Source: Pseudomonas putida
GTDB lineage: Bacteria; Pseudomonadota; Gammaproteobacteria; Pseudomonadales; Pseudomonadaceae
Reading direction: 5' to 3'
DNA: 64,000 bases
NCBI RefSeq assembly: GCF_001941965.1
Contig: NZ_MKZO01000006.1
Span: 99,001 to 163,000, forward strand
Shown here: positions 7,355-15,558 of the stretch, one piece after another
Layout of the letters: each line of letters opens with the position of its first letter
Position numbering within the stretch: position 1 is the first letter of the stretch
Notes under the pieces: generated by a model
The model's database searches: none
Told to the model about the DNA's origin: nothing
The model's input: the letters and a program-made list of their open reading frames with translations, nothing else
Made by a program: the position numbers and the translations under genes

Positions 7355-8753
7355 GAGCGCCGGCGAGCGGATCGAGCAGGACTACGTCGGCGAAGTGCGG
7401 ATCCCCGCCGGCAAGCTGTACGGCGTCAACACCGTGCGCGGCTTCGACAATCTCAGCGTCTCGCCGCTGAGCATTGCCCACTACCCGGCGTTCCGCGATG
7501 CCTTTGCCCAGTGCAAATGGGCGGCGGCGCTGGCCAACCTGGATTGCGGGGTGATTTCCGGGGCACAGGCCGAAGCCATCGTCCTCGCCTGCCAGGACAT
7601 CATCGCCGGCAACTGCGACGACTCGCTGATCGTCGACCTGCTGGAAGGCTCCGGCGGCACCTCGACCAACATGAACTTCAACGAAGTGGTGGCCAACCGC
7701 GCCCAGCTGTTCATGGGCCATGCTGCCGGCAGCTACGACATCGTCCACCCCAACGACCAGGTCAACGCCTCGCAGTCGACCAACGACGTCTACCCGGCGG
7801 CACTGAAGATCGCCACCCACGCCATGCTCGAGGGCCTGATCGGCGAAGTCCGCCAACTGGCTGCTGAGTTCGACGCCAAGGCCGTGCAGTTCGCCGATAT
7901 CCTCCACCTCGGCCGCACCTGCCTGCAGGACGCCCAGCCGATGCGCCTGGGTCAGCTGTTCTCCGGCTATGCCTCGCTGACTCACCGTCTCGCCGAGGAA
8001 CTGGTCGCGGTACGCGCCAAGCTGCACACCCTGCCACTGGGCGGTACCGCCATTGGTACCGGTTTCGGTGCACCGGCGGCCTATCGTGGCGCGGTGTACC
8101 GCCATCTTGGCGACGTTACCGGCGTCGCCTACCAGGCGCCGGAAAACGCCTTCGACGCCATGCAGAACATGGACGTGTTCTCTCGCGTTTCCGCCGAGTT
8201 GCGCACCTGCGCGGCGGCCCTGGCGAAGATCGCCAGCGACCTGACCAAACTCTCGTCCGGCCCGGTCGCCGGCATCGGCGAGCTGAAACTGCCGGAAGCC
8301 CAGGCCGGTTCCTCGATCATGCCGGGCAAGGTCAACCCGGTGCTGCCGATGGCGATGATCCAGCTCAGCTTCGCGGTGATCGGCAATGATGTCGCCGTGG
8401 CCCAGGCGGTGCAGGCGGGCGAGCTGGAGATCAACCATTTCGAACCGGTGGTGGCTTCGCGGGTGTTCGACAGCATCACCTTGCTCACCCAGGGCATCCA
8501 GCGTTTCCGCGAAAAATGCATCGCCGGTATCCAGGCCGATGAAGCGCGCAATCTCGCGCACCTGACCGATTCGATGGCCGTGGCCACTGCGCTGGTGCCG
8601 CGCCTGGGCTATGCCAGGGTCAGCAAGCTGGCGCGGCAGTCGGTCAATGAAGGCCGCTCGTTGCTGGCGATCATGGCCGAGAGCGGGGTGATGAGCGAAG
8701 CCGAGGCGATGGCGGCGATCGAGAAGGCCTCGCGGCCAGTCTTCGAAAACTGA
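7341..8753 (+). CDS. Aspartase/fumarase-superfamily ammonia-lyase (AspA-like)
   Basis: The 470-residue protein has the superfamily signature GSSIMPGKVNP, the SGGTSTNMNFNEVVANRA region and HPNDQVNASQSTNDVYP, all of which contribute to the composite active site of the homotetramer. Length matches AspA and FumC (460-480). The reaction is elimination of ammonia or water from aspartate or malate-like compounds. Aspartase-type activity on aspartate or an analogue is the most likely, but motifs alone do not separate the two. GTG 7341 is preferred over ATG 7326 because GAGGAA at 7328-7333 sits 7 bases upstream. It overlaps lysR and appears to be the last gene of the operon. Confidence 0.75.
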   Translation: MSTFESAGERIEQDYVGEVRIPAGKLYGVNTVRGFDNLSVSPLSIAHYPAFRDAFAQCKWAAALANLDCGVISGAQAEAIVLACQDIIAGNCDDSLIVDLLEGSGGTSTNMNFNEVVANRAQLFMGHAAGSYDIVHPNDQVNASQSTNDVYPAALKIATHAMLEGLIGEVRQLAAEFDAKAVQFADILHLGRTCLQDAQPMRLGQLFSGYASLTHRLAEELVAVRAKLHTLPLGGTAIGTGFGAPAAYRGAVYRHLGDVTGVAYQAPENAFDAMQNMDVFSRVSAELRTCAAALAKIASDLTKLSSGPVAGIGELKLPEAQAGSSIMPGKVNPVLPMAMIQLSFAVIGNDVAVAQAVQAGELEINHFEPVVASRVFDSITLLTQGIQRFREKCIAGIQADEARNLAHLTDSMAVATALVPRLGYARVSKLARQSVNEGRSLLAIMAESGVMSEAEAMAAIEKASRPVFEN

Positions 8754-8869
8754 ATCGTTTCACGAGATCGTCATCTGATTCTGTTCAGATGTACGAATTA
8801 CTTTGGCCCCAGCCTCGCGGATTGGTCCCTGCGAGGTGCCGAAGTTCTGGTTGGAAGGCGTTTTCCCGA
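8754..8869 (+). ncRNA. Structured 3' UTR or candidate small RNA
   Basis: No gene is present. Two dyads occur in a row: CATCTGA/TCAGATG (8772-8791) and CCTCGC/GCGAGG (8813-8836), followed directly by the strong terminator at 8870. Consecutive stem-loops ending in a U-tract are the shape of a trans-acting sRNA or an sRNA released from the lyase 3' UTR. I could not see a clear dedicated promoter. Confidence 0.3.
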
Positions 8870-8896
8870 GCACCGCTGATGCGGTGCTTTTTTTTT
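8870..8896 (+). terminator. Rho-independent terminator
   Basis: GCACCGC/GCGGTGC stem with a TGAT loop, followed by a run of nine or more T. It ends transcription from the lyase gene before the Nudix gene. Confidence 0.9.
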
Positions 8897-8992
8897 GCGC
8901 CAGGCCAGGTGCAAACTGATGGCGTCGTACACATCGACAAGCGGATCCATGCCCGGTAGCCTGCCGTCCCGCCGGAAAAGGATGCCGTTGTC

Positions 8993-9433
8993 ATGCGTGA
9001 AAGGAAATCCGCCCGCCTGTTGGTCCTCGACCCTGAGGATCGGGTCCTGCTGTTCCACTTCGTGCACAAGGGCGATGCCCTCGATGGCAGCGATCACTGG
9101 GCCTCGCCCGGTGGTGGCCTGGAGGAGGGGGAGAGCTTCAGGGATGCGGCGATTCGCGAGCTGTACGAGGAAACCGGGATCCGCACCGAGGAGGTCGGCG
9201 AGCCGGTGGCCGAGCGGCGTTTCGTCATGCGTCTGCCCAGTGGTGAGAATGTGATCTCCATGGAACGTTACTACCGTGTACAGGCCGGGTCGCAGCAGCT
9301 CAGTCGTGAAGGCTGGACCGCGCATGAGCAGAAGGTGATGGCGGCGCATCATTGGTGGTCGGCGGAGGAATTGCGCACGACCACTGCCACGGTTTATCCG
9401 GAACGCCTGCTGGAGATGCTAGGGCATGCTTGA
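8993..9433 (+). CDS. Nudix hydrolase
   Basis: The 146-residue protein contains a complete Nudix box around residues 38-60 (GGGLEEGES..RELYEETGI), with the REXXEE metal-binding glutamates intact. Nudix enzymes hydrolyse nucleoside diphosphates linked to another moiety. The surrounding sequence (HWASPGGGLE upstream, HHWWSAEEL downstream) is generic and gives no substrate. It stands alone: a terminator lies upstream, a repeat region follows, and the next gene is on the other strand. Confidence 0.85.
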   Translation: MRERKSARLLVLDPEDRVLLFHFVHKGDALDGSDHWASPGGGLEEGESFRDAAIRELYEETGIRTEEVGEPVAERRFVMRLPSGENVISMERYYRVQAGSQQLSREGWTAHEQKVMAAHHWWSAEELRTTTATVYPERLLEMLGHA

Positions 9434-9463
9434 GAAGTCAGGAGGATTTTCGGGTGATCTTTC

Positions 9464-9682
9464 GGGCCTCATCGCTGGCAAGCCAGCTCCCACAGGGTCC
9501 TGAGTCATCCATAGAACCTGTGCCCGGCGCGGACCTTGTTTGGGCGCCGAACCGCCGCGATTGCTATGGTGAACTCACTGCCGCAATCGCGGGTGAACCC
9601 GCTCCCACAGGGGCCTGAGTCATCCACAGAACCTGTGCCTGGCGCGGACCCTGTGGGAGCTGGCTTGCCAGCGATGAGGCCC
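9464..9682. repeat. Composite REP/BIME cluster with a duplicated spacer
   Basis: A type A REP (9464-9497) and its inverted mate (9651-9682) enclose a type B half-element (CGCGGGTGAACCCGCTCCC, about 9588-9606). A 38-base stretch starting CCTGAGTCATCCA and ending GGCGCGGACC occurs twice (about 9498-9535 and 9613-9650) with three differences. This looks like one BIME inserted in or recombined with another. There is no gene in this stretch. Confidence 0.8.
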
Positions 9683-9683
9683 T

Positions 9684-10544
9684 TCAGGTCGCCGCCACCC
9701 TCAGGGTCTTGACCAGTAACCCATGCAGCCGGTCCACCGGCTGCGAGCCCTGCGACGCCCGGCTTCGATACACCGCCACCGCCATCGGTTCCAGCGGCCC
9801 CAGCCCATGCTCGGCGCCGAGAATCTCCAGATGCTCCGGCACACTGCACCGCGTCAGCACCGCCACCGCCAGGCCACTTTCCACTGCGGCGATCTGCCCG
9901 GCCAGGCTCGAACTGTTGTACACCACCCGGTAATCCCGCCCTTGCAACGCCAGCGAGTTGATCGCGCAACGCCGCGCCAGGCTGGTGCTTTCATAGGTGG
10001 CAATGGGCAGCGGATCACGCCGCCAGATATCGAACTGCGGCGAGCCGACCCAGACCATCGGCTCATGGAACAGCAGCGTCCCGCGCCGGGCGTGATCCCG
10101 TGAGACCAGCGCCAGATCCAGGTCATTGCGTTCGATCCGCGGGATCAGCAAGGTCGATTGCTCGCAGTCCAGCTCGATCTCCACCGCGCCATAACGCAGG
10201 GCAAAACGCTTGAGCACCGGGGTCAGGTAGCGTGCGGCGTAGTCGTCCGGTACGCCAAGGCGGATGCGCCCGGTCAGCTCGTCGCCATGGAAGACCTGCT
10301 GCGCATCGTTGTGCAGGTCGAGGATGCGCCGGGCATAACCCAGCAGTAGCTGGCCGTCCGGGGTGAGCTGCTGCTGTCGCGCATCGCGCACCAGCAACTG
10401 TCGGCCCACCGCCGCTTCGAGCTTCTTCAACTGCATGCTCACCGCCGATTGCGAACGATGGACCTCCGGCGCGGCATTGGACAGCGAGCCGGTATCGACC
10501 ACGGCGACGAAGCACTTGAGCCAGTCGATCTGCAGGTCCTGCAT
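9684..10544 (-). CDS. LysR family regulator divergent from azlCD
   Basis: The 286-residue protein has an N-terminal HTH (LKCFVAVVDTGSLSNAAPEVHRSQSAVSMQLKKLEAAVGRQLL) followed by a periplasmic-binding-like effector domain. Methionine 10544 is preferred over the earlier one at 10550 because a GGAG site is then 9 bases upstream. It is transcribed away from azlC, with 128 bases between them containing a small dyad ATTCG-N5-CGAAT (10563-10577). Control of the branched-chain amino acid exporter in response to an amino acid is the likely role, by analogy with other LysR/Lrp-azlCD pairs. Confidence 0.85.
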   Translation of the reverse strand: MQDLQIDWLKCFVAVVDTGSLSNAAPEVHRSQSAVSMQLKKLEAAVGRQLLVRDARQQQLTPDGQLLLGYARRILDLHNDAQQVFHGDELTGRIRLGVPDDYAARYLTPVLKRFALRYGAVEIELDCEQSTLLIPRIERNDLDLALVSRDHARRGTLLFHEPMVWVGSPQFDIWRRDPLPIATYESTSLARRCAINSLALQGRDYRVVYNSSSLAGQIAAVESGLAVAVLTRCSVPEHLEILGAEHGLGPLEPMAVAVYRSRASQGSQPVDRLHGLLVKTLRVAAT

Positions 10545-10672
10545 AAGCATGCACTCCGCTGTATTCGGTAAACGAATGGGTTGGTCGCGTAATATGCGCT
10601 TTTCGCAATGGCGTGTCTGCTGGATAGTGGCTGGCGTCCGTACATGCACGATTTAAAAACAGGAGAGAGTTT

Positions 10673-11383
10673 GTGTTATCGGTAGCCAAAGGCTCCACGC
10701 AGTTGGGGTACAACGAGATCCGCGACGGCTTCAGGCTGTTGCTGCCGATCTCCATGTTCGTGGTGGTGTTCGGCCTGGCCTTTGGCCTGGCCGCCGCCCA
10801 GGTCGGCCTCGACCAAGGCACCATCCTGTGGATGAGCACCCTGGTCTTCGCCGGCGCCTCGCAGTTCGCCGCCCTCGACCTGTGGGGCGCCCAGGTGCCG
10901 CTGGTGCCGCTGATCGTCACCGTGTTCGCCATCAATGCCCGCCACCTGCTGATGGGCGCGACCCTCTATCCCTGGCTGCGCGAGCTGCCGGTCGCACGGC
11001 GCTACGGGATCATGCTGGTGGTCTCCGATGCCAACTGGGCCATGTCGATGCAGGCGTTGTCCGCTGGCAAGCCGGGGTTGGGCATTCTCTTCGGTGGCGG
11101 CCTGGCGCTGTGGTCGACCTGGATCCTCGGCACCTGGCTCGGCCTGTACTTCGGTAACCTGGTGGCCGATCCGGTGAGCTGGGGCCTGGACATGGTCATG
11201 GGCTGCTTCCTGTTGTCCATGGTGGTGGGCGGCAAGAAGGACCTGCGCATGCTGCTGATCTGGGGCGTGGCCGCCGGTTCCGCGCTGCTTGCTTATCGTT
11301 ACCTGCCGGAAAACAGCCATGTGGTGGTCGGCGCCCTGGCCGGCGGCATCGTCGGTGCGATCTGGATGGAGAAGCAGAAATGA
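10673..11383 (+). CDS. azlC: AzlC family branched-chain amino acid exporter, large subunit
   Basis: The 236-residue membrane protein has the AzlC/YgaZ pattern, including LPISMFVVVFGLAFGLAAAQVGL, FAGASQFAALDLWG and FAINARHLLMGATLYPWLR. With AzlD it forms an exporter for branched-chain or related amino acids (YgaZH in E. coli exports valine). The start is GTG 10673 behind AGGAGAG. Its last codons overlap the azlD start (ATGA), so the two are translated in a coupled way. The divergent LysR gene is the probable regulator. Confidence 0.9.
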   Translation: MLSVAKGSTQLGYNEIRDGFRLLLPISMFVVVFGLAFGLAAAQVGLDQGTILWMSTLVFAGASQFAALDLWGAQVPLVPLIVTVFAINARHLLMGATLYPWLRELPVARRYGIMLVVSDANWAMSMQALSAGKPGLGILFGGGLALWSTWILGTWLGLYFGNLVADPVSWGLDMVMGCFLLSMVVGGKKDLRMLLIWGVAAGSALLAYRYLPENSHVVVGALAGGIVGAIWMEKQK

Positions 11384-11688
11384 CTATCGAAACCACGGGC
11401 CATGGCCCGCTGATCCTGGTCCTGATCATGGCCGTCGTGACCCTGGCGACTCGCTGGGGCGGGGTCTTCGTGATGTCCTTCGTGCCGATCAACTACCGCG
11501 TGCAGCAGTTCATCGGCGCCATGTCCGGCTCGGTACTGGTGGCGGTACTGACGCCCCTGGCGGTCAGTGGCGACAACGGTGCCCGGGTGGCCCTGGCGAG
11601 CACCGCCGTGGTCATGCTGCTGGTGAAGAAACCGCTGCCGGCAATCGCCGCCGGCATCATCGCAGCGGCCGTGTTCCGCCACCTCTGA
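11380..11688 (+). CDS. azlD: AzlD family branched-chain amino acid exporter, small subunit
   Basis: This 102-residue protein has three or four membrane segments and the AzlD/YgaH features TLATRWGGVFVMSF and PLAVSGDNGARVALASTAVVML. It pairs with AzlC in the membrane. It overlaps azlC by four bases. After its stop, the stretch to 11897 contains only a weak CCCTCCCGCGAGGGCG hairpin and no gene. Confidence 0.9.
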   Translation: MTIETTGHGPLILVLIMAVVTLATRWGGVFVMSFVPINYRVQQFIGAMSGSVLVAVLTPLAVSGDNGARVALASTAVVMLLVKKPLPAIAAGIIAAAVFRHL

Positions 11689-11897
11689 ACCGTCCGGCGC
11701 CCTCCCGCGAGGGCGCTGGATTTCCGCCAGCCGCCTATTACGCTTAACCCTGCGTGCAACGCGAGGCCGTCCGCCTGTTCCCCAGGCCCGGCGCAGTCCG
11801 TGATCCGATGTCATCAGCCTTTTTGAATGGCCAGAGTGCGTATGGATTCATCAGCGGGATGCTCCGGCCTACAAGAACAAAAACGGAGAACACCTTC

Positions 11898-13583
11898 ATG
11901 GCGGTAACCTACGGCACTTCGACGCCCACGCCGGGCAGCACGTCCGGCAAAGGCATCACCCACGACGAGCGCAAGGTGATCTTCGCCTCGTCCCTCGGTA
12001 CGGTCTTCGAGTGGTACGACTTCTACCTGTATGGCTCCCTGGCGGCGATCATCGCCAAGCATTTCTTCGCCGGGGTCAATGAAACCACCGCCTTCATCTT
12101 CGCCCTGCTGGCGTTCGCCGCCGGCTTCGCGGTGCGACCGTTCGGCGCCATCGTCTTCGGCCGCCTCGGTGACATGATCGGGCGCAAGCACACCTTCCTG
12201 ATCACCATCATCATCATGGGCGTGTCCACCGCCATCGTCGGCCTGCTGCCCAGCTACGCGACGATCGGCGTGGCGGCGCCGATCATCCTTATTACCCTGC
12301 GCCTGTTGCAGGGCCTGGCACTCGGCGGCGAGTACGGCGGCGCGGCGACCTATGTGGCGGAACACGCGCCACCCGGCAAGCGCGGCTTCTTCACCTCGTG
12401 GATCCAGACCACCGCGACCCTCGGCCTGTTCCTCTCGCTGCTGGTGATCCTCGCCTGCCGCACCGCCCTTGGCACCGAGGCCTTCGAGGCCTGGGGCTGG
12501 CGGATTCCGTTCCTGCTGTCGATCCTCCTGCTGGCGGTGTCGGTGTATATCCGCCTGCAACTGCACGAGTCGCCGGTGTTCAACAAGATGAAGGCCGAAG
12601 GCAAGGCGTCCAAGGCGCCGCTGACCGAATCCTTCGCCCGCTGGGACAACCTGAAAGTGGTGATCATGTCGCTGCTCGGCGGCACCGCCGGCCAGGCCGT
12701 GGTCTGGTACACCGGGCAGTTCTATGCGCTGTTCTTCCTTCTGCAAACGTTGAAGATCGACCCGCAGACCGCCAACCTGCTGATCGCCGGTTCCTTGCTG
12801 ATCGGCACGCCGTTCTTCGTGATCTTCGGCAGCCTGTCGGACCGGATCGGACGCAAGAAGATCATCATGGCCGGCTGCATCCTCGCCGCGCTGACCTACT
12901 TCCCGATCTTCAAGGGCCTGACCGAATTCGGTAACCCGGATATCTACACGGCGCAGCAGCAGAACCCGGTGACGGTGATCGCCGATCCTGCGCAGTGCTC
13001 GTTCCAGTTCGACCCGGTGGGCAAGGCGCGCTTCACCAGCTCCTGCGACGTGGCCAAGAGCCTGCTGGCCAAGCGGGCGATTCCCTATGAGAACGAGGCG
13101 GGCGAGCCGGGTGCGGTGGCGCAGATCCGCATCGGCAACAAGATGATGCCGAGCTTCGAAGGCAGCAGCCTGCCGGCGGCGGAATTCAAGGCGGCCAATG
13201 ACGGCTTTACCGCCTCCCTGGGTGCGGCGCTGAAGGAAGCCGGTTACCCGGAAAAGGCCGACCCCGCCAAGACCAACTACCCGATGGTGCTGCTGCTCCT
13301 GACCATTCTCGTGATCTACGTGACCATGGTCTACGGCCCGATCGCCGCCTGGCTGGTGGAGCTGTTCCCGGCGCGGATCCGCTACACCTCGATGTCCCTG
13401 CCGTACCACATCGGCAATGGCTGGTTCGGTGGCTTCCTGCCGACGGTGGCCTTCGCCATGGTCGCGGCGACCGGGGATATCTACTACGGGCTCTGGTACC
13501 CGATCGTCATTGCGGTGATGACGGCGGTGCTGGGGATCTTCTTCATGCCTGAGACCAAGGATCGGGATATCAGTCATACCTGA
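11898..13583 (+). CDS. MHS-family MFS transporter with an enlarged loop
   Basis: The 561-residue protein belongs to the metabolite:H+ symporter branch of MFS (ProP/ShiA/KgtP-like): SLGTVFEWYDFYLYGSL at TM1, GRLGDMIGRKHTFLITI after TM2, and LRLLQGLALGGEYGGAATYVAEHAP at TM4. It is about 110 residues longer than a standard member because of a hydrophilic insert between two late membrane segments (roughly residues 345-455), which contains two cysteines. A subset of Pseudomonas MHS proteins shares this insert. ATG 11898 has an ACGGAGA site. The substrate, likely an organic acid or betaine-like compound, is not determined. Confidence 0.8.
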   Translation: MAVTYGTSTPTPGSTSGKGITHDERKVIFASSLGTVFEWYDFYLYGSLAAIIAKHFFAGVNETTAFIFALLAFAAGFAVRPFGAIVFGRLGDMIGRKHTFLITIIIMGVSTAIVGLLPSYATIGVAAPIILITLRLLQGLALGGEYGGAATYVAEHAPPGKRGFFTSWIQTTATLGLFLSLLVILACRTALGTEAFEAWGWRIPFLLSILLLAVSVYIRLQLHESPVFNKMKAEGKASKAPLTESFARWDNLKVVIMSLLGGTAGQAVVWYTGQFYALFFLLQTLKIDPQTANLLIAGSLLIGTPFFVIFGSLSDRIGRKKIIMAGCILAALTYFPIFKGLTEFGNPDIYTAQQQNPVTVIADPAQCSFQFDPVGKARFTSSCDVAKSLLAKRAIPYENEAGEPGAVAQIRIGNKMMPSFEGSSLPAAEFKAANDGFTASLGAALKEAGYPEKADPAKTNYPMVLLLLTILVIYVTMVYGPIAAWLVELFPARIRYTSMSLPYHIGNGWFGGFLPTVAFAMVAATGDIYYGLWYPIVIAVMTAVLGIFFMPETKDRDISHT

Positions 13584-13593
13584 GGTGTTCTTG

Positions 13594-13670
13594 AGGGCCT
13601 CATCGCTGGCAAGCCAGCTCCCACAGGGGGCGCGTAACCTGTGGGAGCTGGCTTGCCAGCGATAGGGTCC
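13594..13670. repeat. REP pair between convergent genes
   Basis: Two inverted type A REP units separated by a very short spacer (about 10 bases). They fill the whole gap between the MHS transporter stop and the end of the oppositely oriented solute-binding gene, where they can form a long hairpin that may act as a bidirectional terminator. Confidence 0.9.
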
Positions 13671-13677
13671 TCACACA

Positions 13678-15255
13678 CTATACATCTTCCTTGAGCCAGA
13701 GCTGATCAAACCGCCACGTCGGAAACAGCGTCCTCTCCGCCGCCGCCCCACCCACCTTGCGCGAGAACCCGTCCACCAGGTTCGCATAGCCCCACACCAG
13801 CATCCCCCCACGCTCGTACTGGATCCGCTGCGCCTCATGCACCAGCGGCTTGCGCTTCTCCAGATCCGGCTCGGCCAGCGCCTGCAGGAACAGCTCGGAA
13901 AACCGCGGATCGTCGAAGTGGGTCTTGTTCGCCACCGACACCGGTGCATCGGCATGCAGGGCACAGGTGAGGAAGGGCGCGCCGATGCTGCCGCCGGTGC
14001 TGAAGGTCCATTCGGTATGCTGCGGCCCGTTGAAGGTCGCCGCATCCACCTGGCGCACCTTGATCTGCACCCCGGCCTTGCGCGCCTGCTCGGCAAATAC
14101 CAGGGCCGAGGACAGAGACACGCCTTCCTGCTCGGCGACCAGCTCCAGCTCCAGGTTCTCCTGACCCGCTTCGCGCAGCAGGGTCCGGGCCTTTTCCAGA
14201 TCCTGGCGACGCGGCGGGATGCTCTGGTCGAAGGTCGGATCGTTGGGCGCATACAGGTCGTTGGCCGGTCGTCCCTGGCCATTGAGCACCCGCGCTACCA
14301 GCTCCTCGCGATCCGCCAGCAGGCGGAAGGCCTGGCGTACCCGGGGATCGTCGAACGGCGCCTTCTGCGTGTTCATGTCGAAGCCCAGCCAGTTGCCGGT
14401 CACCGAGGTCAGCACCTGCACCCGCGGATCGTTCTCGATTAGGCGCAGGTGCTCGGCGGCCAGGGCATTGGCCATGTCCAGTTGGCCGGCCTTGAGTGCG
14501 GCGAGGCGCGAGGTCTGGTCCTTGAAGCCGATGATTTCCAGCTCGTCGGCATAGGGCCGGCCGGACTTGTAGTAGTTCTCGAAGCGGGTGAACAGCGAGC
14601 GCTGGCCGGCAGAGAAGCTCTTGAACTTGTACGGCCCGGCGCCCACCGGGTTGGTCACCGGGTGATAGTCCACCGGCACGATGCCGCCGAAATTCACCCA
14701 GGTTTCCGGCAGCGGCACGAAGCCCGCGCCGTCCTTGAAGCGCACGCGCAGGGTACGTTCATCGAGCTTCTGCAGGTTGTCGCGGTCGATCCAGTGCAGC
14801 AGGGCGGCGTAGGGCGAGGCCAGTTGCGGGTCGGTCAGGCGGCGGATGGAGAACAGCAAATCCTCGGAATCGATGGTCTTGCCGTGATGGAACTCCAGAT
14901 CCTTGTGCAGGCGCAGGGTCCAGACCTTGCCATCCGGGCTGACCTCGGCCTCTTCGGCCAGGGCCAGGCGCGGCAGCATGTTCTCGTCCCACTCCCAGAG
15001 CTTGCTGTACAGGGCGAAGCCGCGAATGATGCCGCTGCCGACCGGCTTGTGGGCGTCGAGGTTGCCGGCCTGATTGCCGTCGAGGATGCCCAGGCGCAGG
15101 CGCCCGCCGTAGCGCGGGCCCTGGTCCATGGCGGCGCTGCCGGGCTGGCTGTCATCGCCGCAACCGGCCAGCAGGCTGCCGCCCAGGGCCAGGCCACCGA
15201 GGGCCAGGCTGTTGCCGAGGAAGCGGCGGCGGGTGAAGGGAGGGTGGGACGTCAT
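13678..15255 (-). CDS. ABC transporter solute-binding lipoprotein, SBP_bac_5 (peptide/opine type)
   Basis: The 525-residue protein begins with a twin-arginine signal (TRRRFLGNSLALGG) combined with a lipobox (GGSLLAGC), so it is exported folded by Tat and anchored as a lipoprotein. The mature part shows the family-5 pattern: WEWDENMLPRLALAEEAEVSPDGKVWTLRLHKDLEFHHGKTIDSEDLLFSIRRL (start and end of a longer conserved block) and VGAGPYKFKSF. These proteins bind peptides, nickel or opine-like compounds. No permease or ATPase gene is next to it, so it is either an orphan serving another transporter or a sensor-linked receptor for the kinase encoded divergently. Confidence 0.85.
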   Translation of the reverse strand: MTSHPPFTRRRFLGNSLALGGLALGGSLLAGCGDDSQPGSAAMDQGPRYGGRLRLGILDGNQAGNLDAHKPVGSGIIRGFALYSKLWEWDENMLPRLALAEEAEVSPDGKVWTLRLHKDLEFHHGKTIDSEDLLFSIRRLTDPQLASPYAALLHWIDRDNLQKLDERTLRVRFKDGAGFVPLPETWVNFGGIVPVDYHPVTNPVGAGPYKFKSFSAGQRSLFTRFENYYKSGRPYADELEIIGFKDQTSRLAALKAGQLDMANALAAEHLRLIENDPRVQVLTSVTGNWLGFDMNTQKAPFDDPRVRQAFRLLADREELVARVLNGQGRPANDLYAPNDPTFDQSIPPRRQDLEKARTLLREAGQENLELELVAEQEGVSLSSALVFAEQARKAGVQIKVRQVDAATFNGPQHTEWTFSTGGSIGAPFLTCALHADAPVSVANKTHFDDPRFSELFLQALAEPDLEKRKPLVHEAQRIQYERGGMLVWGYANLVDGFSRKVGGAAAERTLFPTWRFDQLWLKEDV

Positions 15256-15558
15256 GGCGTGGACCTGTGATTGCTGTGTGGGGCAGGGCAGAGCAGGTTT
15301 CGCGCCAGATGGCTGGAGGGCCCGGGTTTGCTGGGTTTGGGGCTGTGGTGTGATGGTCGGGCAGCAGTCAGGTGTTGCTGGGGCAGCAGGGGTTCAGCAG
15401 GTCGGGTTGTGTTGCTTTCGCTGGCCCTATCGCTGGCTTGCCAGCGATAGGGCCCTCAAGAACACCAGCAATCTCCATCCCCGACATTCCGCCAATGGAC
15501 AACCCCATCCCCCGCTCCTTATCCTCCCGCCACTACATGAACAACAATTACAAAGCCC
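15256..15558. other. Divergent intergenic region with a collapsed REP palindrome
   Basis: About 300 bases without a gene, between the binding-protein gene and the histidine kinase gene. The only clear structure is at 15423-15454, where GGCCCTATCGCTGGC and its exact complement are separated by just two bases. These are the outer arms of a BIME whose inner halves are missing. Promoters for both flanking genes must lie here but no strong consensus stands out. Confidence 0.7.
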
